A stretch of DNA of 64,000 nt from Histomonas meleagridis. Its lineage: Eukaryota; Parabasalia; Tritrichomonadida; Dientamoebidae. This document shows, one piece after another, positions 58,603-64,000 of the stretch. Location of the stretch: contig WSYJ01000013.1 in assembly GCA_020186115.1 (NCBI GenBank), positions 558,001-622,000 on the forward strand. Direction: 5' to 3'. A model generated the notes under the pieces. That model searched no databases. It saw nothing but the letters and a program-made list of their open reading frames with translations, and was not told the DNA's origin. Every line of letters starts with the position of its first letter. Within the stretch, counting starts at the first letter, position 1. The position numbers and the translations under genes are program-made.

Positions 58603-59121
58603 ATGATCATTTTTCTTTTTTCAAGTTTGAAGGAGAATAAATTTAAACGGTTTCCGGAACGGTTATTTTACGTTAAGAGATTAAATTTCGCATTGACTGC
58701 AGAAAACAATATTGGACATTTTGCATCAAATTTAACAATGGTGCTGCTGAAAGTTCTAATTCCATTTTACGCAAGTTACAAATCAATAGAATCTGATGAT
58801 CAATATTCACATTCATTTTGGCTTCTTTACTGGGTTGTTTCATCTCTTTTCTCTTTCATTGAGATATATATTTTACCTGTGGTTTGTTTCTTACCATTTA
58901 TTAATCAAATTCGCTTTTTATTTTATCTTTGGCTCCAAATCCCAGTTTTCAATGGAACATATTTCATTCTTAAAAATGTAATTAATCCATTTTTCTCTAA
59001 TAATATGCCTTTTCTTGATGTTTTATTTCCCCAAAATATCACAAACATTTCAAATAGTTTCAATTATGTTATTGAATATATTCGTAATGTTTATAATAAT
59101 ATCTTATTGACATTTAATTAA
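58603..59121 (+). CDS. REEP/TB2/HVA22-family ER-shaping protein
   Basis: 172 residues. Fits the DP1/Yop1/REEP5 family: VLIPFYASYKSIESDDQYSHSFWLLYWVV, then FIEIYILPVVCFLPFINQIRFLFYLWLQIP and GTYFILKNVINPF, with hairpin membrane segments that curve ER tubules. The N-terminal 40 residues are basic; the C-terminal tail is short and polar. Same strand as the RING-CH gene 87 bp upstream. Confidence 0.88.
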   Translation: MIIFLFSSLKENKFKRFPERLFYVKRLNFALTAENNIGHFASNLTMVLLKVLIPFYASYKSIESDDQYSHSFWLLYWVVSSLFSFIEIYILPVVCFLPFINQIRFLFYLWLQIPVFNGTYFILKNVINPFFSNNMPFLDVLFPQNITNISNSFNYVIEYIRNVYNNILLTFN

Positions 59122-59339
59122 ACAAAGCCTGTGAAGGAATGAAATAACATTGCGTTTTTTTTACAGAAGATGTTGTTTTAAATATTTTAAAATTGTTAAT
59201 AAATTTGTTTTGATGTTTTTATTTGGAAAGTTCCTTTTGTTGTAATATGAAAAGCATTTTAAATGTGTCTCTTTGTTCTGTTTGAGCAGCAGAAAAAATT
59301 TAACGTATGCTATCGTTCGCGGTTTAAAAAAAAGCTATT

Positions 59340-60551
59340 TTGGATATTTTTTTTAGCACAATTCATAGTATTGCAGATTCTCTTGGGATTAATCTCACAA
59401 ATCGTCCAGTAGCTGATGTTTTAGTTAGACATTCAAGTGAATACATTTCAAAAATAATTAAAGATACCTTAGCTTTTGCGCATTCTTCTCGTTCATATTA
59501 TATAACCCAAGATCATATCAATATGGTTTTGGAGTCTCGAAATGAGCAAAGTCTTAAAGGATATGATAATGTTCCAATTTATGCAACAACACCAACAAAT
59601 GTTGATCAATCTGAATTGTTCCCATCATGCGAATCTGTTAAAACGTTAGATGAGTTCATTAATTTGGAACCAGAACCAATACCTAGACCAATGCTTCAAC
59701 ATTATTTATGGACATTAGTTGAAGGAACTTACATAGGAAGTTATCTTAAGAGGAGCCAAAACCCGCCCAGAACGATCGAACGCTCTGTTTCAGTACCTCT
59801 TTCACAATTATTAACAAGAAATGATGGAAATCGATCATTTCTCTCTGATACCGAAAACCCTCAATATGCTAACGACGTTCTCTGTTCTGAATACCAAAAG
59901 TTTTATATTTCTGTTATAAGCCTTCTCCGAAATGATTCTGTTTATTCCATTGAAAATGCTCTTGACAAGATAACAACTGAAGACAAACTCCAACCAATTC
60001 TTCCATACTTTCTCCAATTTATTATGGGTAAGATAACCACATCTTTGCACTCACCACTTGAAATGTGTGTTCTCATCAGATTTGCAATTGCACTTGCATT
60101 AAATCGGTCCATTTATTTAGGTATTTATGTACACTCATTTCTCAAGATAGCGTTTGCTGGTCTTACATCACTTTCTCTGACAGATTCCATATGTGATGAT
60201 GACTTAACAATTCGCAACTTTTCTGCTGAATTGCTTCGTATCATATGTGAGAGATGTGAACATTGCTTTCCCTCAGTCAAAGACTCGATATTTAATGCAT
60301 TAGTTCGAATACTTTTTAATCCAAATGTCACAATTAATTCACATTATGGAGCATTAATTGGTATAACCAAAATTGGAGAACCTTATACAGAGAGAATTAT
60401 TCCACATATTCATTCATATCTTCGATTTATAAAAAAAAACAAACAAAAACTTCGTGAAAGGAAAACGATAAATGAAATCATCAAAATAACAGAACAATTA
60501 TGTTCCAAACAGAAGAACAACAAAACACTTCTTGTAAATAAAATGATGTAA
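59340..60551 (+). CDS. TAF6: TAF6, TFIID subunit, apparently without an ATG start
   Basis: 403 residues from a TTG. The histone fold at about 5-70 (TIHSIADSLGINLTNRPVADVLVRHSSEYISKIIKDTLAF, then YYITQDHINMVLESRN) and the linker to PMLQHYLWTLVEGT follow TAF6. The C-terminal HEAT domain is at about 215-380 (LQFIMGKITTSL...RNFSAELLRIICE...NSHYGALIGITKIGE). TAF6 pairs with TAF9 in TFIID. No ATG lies between the upstream in-frame stop (59325) and the histone fold; the first Met is inside it. TTG at 59340 lies where the start should be, about 35 bp after TTTAACGTATG. A TTTTTTTTAG just inside could be a 3' splice site, but no exon I can join keeps the frame. Confidence 0.85.
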   Translation: MDIFFSTIHSIADSLGINLTNRPVADVLVRHSSEYISKIIKDTLAFAHSSRSYYITQDHINMVLESRNEQSLKGYDNVPIYATTPTNVDQSELFPSCESVKTLDEFINLEPEPIPRPMLQHYLWTLVEGTYIGSYLKRSQNPPRTIERSVSVPLSQLLTRNDGNRSFLSDTENPQYANDVLCSEYQKFYISVISLLRNDSVYSIENALDKITTEDKLQPILPYFLQFIMGKITTSLHSPLEMCVLIRFAIALALNRSIYLGIYVHSFLKIAFAGLTSLSLTDSICDDDLTIRNFSAELLRIICERCEHCFPSVKDSIFNALVRILFNPNVTINSHYGALIGITKIGEPYTERIIPHIHSYLRFIKKNKQKLRERKTINEIIKITEQLCSKQKNNKTLLVNKMM

Positions 60552-60710
60552 AATTTTTATTTTTAGAAAAAGCGATCAAAAGCGCTATTTTTCACCTTTC
60601 GCTTTTAATGTAAACCATTCTTTTTCTTGACAGGCTAAAATCACACAGAATTTTTCACACGTTTACACAGCCTATCAGAATTTTGAGATGTATGGCCCCT
60701 GTTTCAAATT

Positions 60711-60722
60711 TCATTTCATTTA
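60711..60722 (+). promoter_or_regulatory. initiator of threonyl-tRNA synthetase gene
   Basis: TCATTTCATTTA directly before the ATG fits the trichomonad initiator; the leader would be 10 nt. Confidence 0.6.
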
Positions 60723-62855
60723 ATGGCTGAACAAGAAAAACCTCGTCCTCAACCAGAGGTAGTTCCTCCACATGTTGTAAAACGTCTCGAAGTTTTTAAG
60801 TCACTCGAAGATAAAACACCAAAACCTGAAGCGAAAAAAATCACAGTTACACTCCTTCCATTAAACTCAACTTCCGAAAATGTTGACGGTGAAGCTATAG
60901 AAGCTACTGCAGGTGTAACTACACCACTCGAAATCATGAATGCTAAGTGCAAAGATTGCGGAGCATTTACTTGTCAAATCAATGGAAAAATGTGGGACTT
61001 AACTCGCCCAATTGTTGAAGATTGCAAAATTACCTTCATTACATTCGACGATGAACGTGGTAAAGAAGTTTTCTGGCATTCATCTGCTCATGTTCTTGGT
61101 GCATGCATTGAACAAGAACTTGGTGTCGAAATCGCAATTGGTCCAGCTACCGAGAACGGATTTTTCTATGACTTTGAACCACATCAAGAGAAGATTGACC
61201 CAGAATGTCTTGGAAGAATTCAAAAGAGATGCATCCAAATGTCAAAGAAGAAGGCTGACTACGAACGTAAGATGATCACTCGTGAAGATGCACTTGTTTT
61301 ATTCGAATCCAACAAGTATAAGCAAGAAATTTTAACAAACCGTGTCGAACCAAATTCATTAGTTGCAGTTTACAGAACAGGAAACTTCATTGACCTTTGC
61401 CGTGGTCCACATATTATCAATGCTTCAATCATCAAATCATGGTATGTTATGGATGTATCAGGAAGCATTTGGAATGGTCATGCTGATCAAAAGATGAACA
61501 GAATCCGTGCCATTTCATTCCCATCAGAAGCCTTAATGAAGGAATACAAGAACTTCCTTCAAGAAGCTGCCAAACGTGATCACAGGAAGTTAGGTATTGA
61601 TCACAATCTCTTCTTCTTCCACCCATGGAGCCCCGGATGTGCCTTTTGGTATCCAGATGGTGCCTATGTTTATCATAGACTCATGAAAATGATCCGTGAG
61701 CAATATAAGAAGCGTGGATACGTCGAAGTTATTACCCCCAACCTTTACTACGAGGATCTTTTCAAGACATCCGGCCACTGGGAGCACTATCAAGAAGACA
61801 TGTTCCACTTCCCAATTGACGATGAACCTGTAACCGTCGATCCAACCGAAAAAACCGGCGGTTGTCCGTGCCAATGCGGCGGCGAAGCCCATCGTCGTGA
61901 AATGGGGCTTAAGCCAATGAACTGCCCTGGCCACTGCCTTGTCTTCCGTTCCAAGACCCGCTCTTTCCGCGAAATGCCAATCCGTATGGCCGAATTTGGT
62001 GTCATCCATCGTAACGAAGCTACTGGCGCTCTTTCAGGGCTTACTCGTGTTCGTCGCTTTGTCCAAGATGATGCCCACATCTTTGCCCGTGTTGATCAAA
62101 TCCAAACAGAAATCAGTGATGTTCTTGATTTCATGAAAGAAGTATATGACTACTTCGGAATGACGCTTGAGTTCACTCTTTCCACCATTAACATGGAAAA
62201 GTACATGGGCGATCTCAAAGTTTGGGAAACAGCCACCAACATGTTGCGTCAATCCCTTATTGATGGCAAGCATGAATTCAAGGAAATGCCTGGTGAAGCT
62301 GCATTCTATGGCCCTAAGATTGACTGCCTTGTCAAGGACTGCCTCGGCCGTAAGCACCAGCTCGCAACTGTCCAACTTGACTTCCAACTTCCCGAGAAGT
62401 TCAACTTGGAATACGTTGATTCACAAAACAAGCCACAGCGCCCAGTCATGATTCACCGCGCAGTCCTTGGCTCGCTCGAACGCTTCATGGGCATTGCAGT
62501 TGAACACTTTGCCGCACGATTCCCATTCTGGCTCAGCCCGCATCAAATTGTTCTTATTCCACAGAACGAGTCGAAGCCAGAGCATGTTGAGCATTGCCAA
62601 AAGTTGTGGAAGATTTTCCATGATGAAGACTTCACTTGCACGATCGATACATCCTCTGCGAAGTTACTTAAGAAGATTGCCGTCGCACGAAAGAACACTT
62701 TAGCGCATGCAATATTAGTTGTCGGTGACCGAGAAATCGCTGATGGAACAGTTTCTGTAAGATGGTGGAATATGCCCGAAAAGGCAAAGATTGAACCAAT
62801 GCCACTTGAGAAGTTCCTCGAACAAATCAGAGAAATGGTTGCTAATTACAAGTAA
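60723..62855 (+). CDS. TARS: threonyl-tRNA synthetase
   Basis: 710 residues. Attaches threonine to tRNA-Thr in the cytosol. A TGS domain is at about 55-115, and the editing (SAD) domain has HSSAHVLGACIEQE, GPATENGFFYDF and FIDLCRGPHI. The class II core has GIDHNLFFFHPWSPGCAFWYPDGAYVYH (motif 1 region), the zinc-site MNCPGHC, motif 2 FGVIHRNEATGALSGLTRVR, and motif 3 HRAVLGSLERFMGI. The anticodon-binding domain is at about 605-705. Oddity: about 25 extra residues with a Cys cluster (GGCPCQCGG, near 378-386) just before the MNCPGHC motif. The 3' half uses GC-rich codons and the 5' half does not. Confidence 0.97.
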   Translation: MAEQEKPRPQPEVVPPHVVKRLEVFKSLEDKTPKPEAKKITVTLLPLNSTSENVDGEAIEATAGVTTPLEIMNAKCKDCGAFTCQINGKMWDLTRPIVEDCKITFITFDDERGKEVFWHSSAHVLGACIEQELGVEIAIGPATENGFFYDFEPHQEKIDPECLGRIQKRCIQMSKKKADYERKMITREDALVLFESNKYKQEILTNRVEPNSLVAVYRTGNFIDLCRGPHIINASIIKSWYVMDVSGSIWNGHADQKMNRIRAISFPSEALMKEYKNFLQEAAKRDHRKLGIDHNLFFFHPWSPGCAFWYPDGAYVYHRLMKMIREQYKKRGYVEVITPNLYYEDLFKTSGHWEHYQEDMFHFPIDDEPVTVDPTEKTGGCPCQCGGEAHRREMGLKPMNCPGHCLVFRSKTRSFREMPIRMAEFGVIHRNEATGALSGLTRVRRFVQDDAHIFARVDQIQTEISDVLDFMKEVYDYFGMTLEFTLSTINMEKYMGDLKVWETATNMLRQSLIDGKHEFKEMPGEAAFYGPKIDCLVKDCLGRKHQLATVQLDFQLPEKFNLEYVDSQNKPQRPVMIHRAVLGSLERFMGIAVEHFAARFPFWLSPHQIVLIPQNESKPEHVEHCQKLWKIFHDEDFTCTIDTSSAKLLKKIAVARKNTLAHAILVVGDREIADGTVSVRWWNMPEKAKIEPMPLEKFLEQIREMVANYK

Positions 62856-62932
62856 GTAAAATGGTGTTCAATCACATTTTATGTATACATTCAAATATTT
62901 CTGTGGTGTTGAATAAAACCGTCGAAATCACT

Positions 62933-63922
62933 TCAAAAGTTCGTTCGGTTTTGGAAGACGTTTGCGCCCTCGTACGATACCTCAGAGAGCGGAAAGTACG
63001 CAAGAACTTCGTCGTGGACGTTGCCCTCGAAGACACAATTGGATATCTTGAGTTGACCACAATCTGATTGAAGAAGAACGGAGCGACCGTTAAGTTTGCC
63101 TTGATTACGATTTCCATAAAAGATGCAATCACGAAGAACACCTACGTAAAGAAGATGATAACTGGTGAACCCAGCACCATAGTCAGTGGCTGTGTTATTT
63201 ATAAATGAAACATGATCGAAAATACGTTCGGCTGGTTTGTGAGTATAGTCGAAAAGTGCCGCGTATCGGTGGGCTTTGTTATTTGAAAAAGTGGAAAATT
63301 TAACGGTTCCGTGATTGTGTTGAAGACGAACACCTCCAACCCATGAATCAGCAGCGTTGAAAGAAAAGTTAGAATTAATGATATTCCCAACATTGGAAGC
63401 TTCGTGGCCATCAAACATCATGGCACCAAACTTATATGCACTACTATATTCGATCAATGAGTTGTTAAATATAATTGAAGGAGAATCAGATATTTCAACA
63501 CTCCCTGAATAAAGTGCTTTGTTATGAGAAAAAATACACATGTCGATTTTGACATTGCATTGAATGATTTGAACAGCACCTGCAGAAGAAAATAACTGCT
63601 TTGTAGTCTCTTTAAAAATGGATTTGGTGATGGTAACATCCATGTTTTTCCCTTGTTTTATTATTTTTGTATTGTTATGTTCATTAAAAATTACATTATT
63701 TTGTGAACCAAGACGGATCGGAGTCGAAATGTATCTCATAAATGATGACTCTGAAAGATGAAATTTTTGGAATCTATTTAAAAATGCAAAAGTAGGAATA
63801 ATCTGATTTATCTGTAATTTTGAAAGAAAATAGCTATTACTATTTTGTGTTGTGGAATGTGACAAGAATGGAGACCCTGATATCAAGTTTGTTAAGGCTA
63901 GATGTAGAAGAGTCACATTCAT
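62933..63922 (-). CDS. Pmp-like right-handed beta-helix surface or secreted protein
   Basis: The frame opens at GTG 63946, but ATG 63922 comes 4 nt after AACGTTAA and begins MNVTLLHLALTNLISGSPF, which can serve as a signal peptide. 329 residues. From about 90 the protein shows short beta-helix rungs typical of polymorphic-membrane-protein-like families of trichomonads: SAGAVQIIQC, FGAMMFDGHEAS, VGGVRLQHNHG, FINNTATDYGAGFTSYH, ISNCVFEGNVHDEV. No membrane anchor is seen; the end NVFQNRTNF is plain. It is short for this group (many exceed 900 residues). Probably secreted or surface-associated; function unknown. Convergent with threonyl-tRNA synthetase, 77 bp between stops. Confidence 0.75.
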   Translation of the reverse strand: MNVTLLHLALTNLISGSPFLSHSTTQNSNSYFLSKLQINQIIPTFAFLNRFQKFHLSESSFMRYISTPIRLGSQNNVIFNEHNNTKIIKQGKNMDVTITKSIFKETTKQLFSSAGAVQIIQCNVKIDMCIFSHNKALYSGSVEISDSPSIIFNNSLIEYSSAYKFGAMMFDGHEASNVGNIINSNFSFNAADSWVGGVRLQHNHGTVKFSTFSNNKAHRYAALFDYTHKPAERIFDHVSFINNTATDYGAGFTSYHLLYVGVLRDCIFYGNRNQGKLNGRSVLLQSDCGQLKISNCVFEGNVHDEVLAYFPLSEVSYEGANVFQNRTNF

Positions 63923-63926
63923 CAAA

Positions 63927-63934
63927 TTAACGTT
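63927..63934 (-). promoter_or_regulatory. AACGTTAA motif before the Pmp-like gene
   Basis: AACGTTAA on the minus strand ends 4 nt before the ATG, the same arrangement as at TAPT1. It supports ATG 63922 as the start. Confidence 0.45.
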
Positions 63935-64000
63935 CTCGTACGTCACATTTTGAAATATTTAATGAAATCTTGCTGAAATGTGCATTTAGTCATCAAAACT

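Noticed and set aside
62861-63141. Small open frames after threonyl-tRNA synthetase
   Set aside because: They overlap the 3' end of the Pmp-like gene antisense and have no independent support.

Overview
This window is nuclear DNA from a trichomonad (parabasalid) protist. The gene set is eukaryotic (Raptor, Rictor, TAF6, a bifunctional mRNA capping enzyme, eL6, a BEACH protein). The genes are uninterrupted, closely packed on both strands and set in very AT-rich DNA. Two BspA-type leucine-rich-repeat surface proteins, a Pmp-like beta-helix protein, DUF3447/ankyrin genes and a pogo/Tigger-like transposon are typical of Trichomonas and Tritrichomonas. The triosephosphate isomerase resembles the Trichomonas enzyme closely. 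Short leaders with TCA(C/T)T-type initiators and Myb-type upstream motifs also fit. I cannot name the species; a Tritrichomonas-like organism is a reasonable guess.

Layout. 0-8.1 kb: a PP2A-type phosphatase (5' cut by the window edge), a BspA surface protein, a membrane PDE-like pseudoenzyme, and an ankyrin gene whose repeats are split by spacers of fixed length. 8.6-19 kb: Rictor, a secreted or lumenal SUN-domain protein, a homeodomain-WD40 fusion, a TMEM209-like protein and triosephosphate isomerase. 19-32 kb: Raptor, an ankyrin fragment, the capping enzyme, a short ankyrin array, adenylate kinase, VPS54, two Rab GTPases and a TAPT1 homologue. 32-47 kb: a large unrecognised protein, a BspA pseudogene joined to an ankyrin fragment, a zinc-finger protein, a decayed transposon with 50-bp inverted ends, a Q-rich repeat protein, a ubiquitin-like membrane protein, a second BspA protein and a small unrecognised gene. 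47-64 kb: a 2625-residue BEACH protein, ribosomal protein eL6, an unrecognised helical-repeat protein, a RING-CH membrane ligase, a REEP/HVA22 protein, TAF6, threonyl-tRNA synthetase and a Pmp-like protein.

The genes do not form operons. Themes are TOR signalling (Raptor and Rictor about 8 kb apart), membrane traffic (VPS54, Rabs, BEACH, REEP), transcription and mRNA maturation, and host-facing surface proteins.

The most unusual structure is the ankyrin gene at 5714-8102. Seven ankyrin units of exactly 90 nt are all free of stops. They are separated by AT-rich spacers of exactly 80 nt (once 63 nt) inserted after the same codon. A second array at 24 kb has spacers of exactly 40 and 120 nt made of a 20-nt unit, and an 80-nt spacer occurs at the same codon in a paralogous fragment at 21.5 kb. 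The spacers shift the reading frame and lack the known trichomonad intron consensus, so whether they are a new intron type, bypassed sequence or decay is open.
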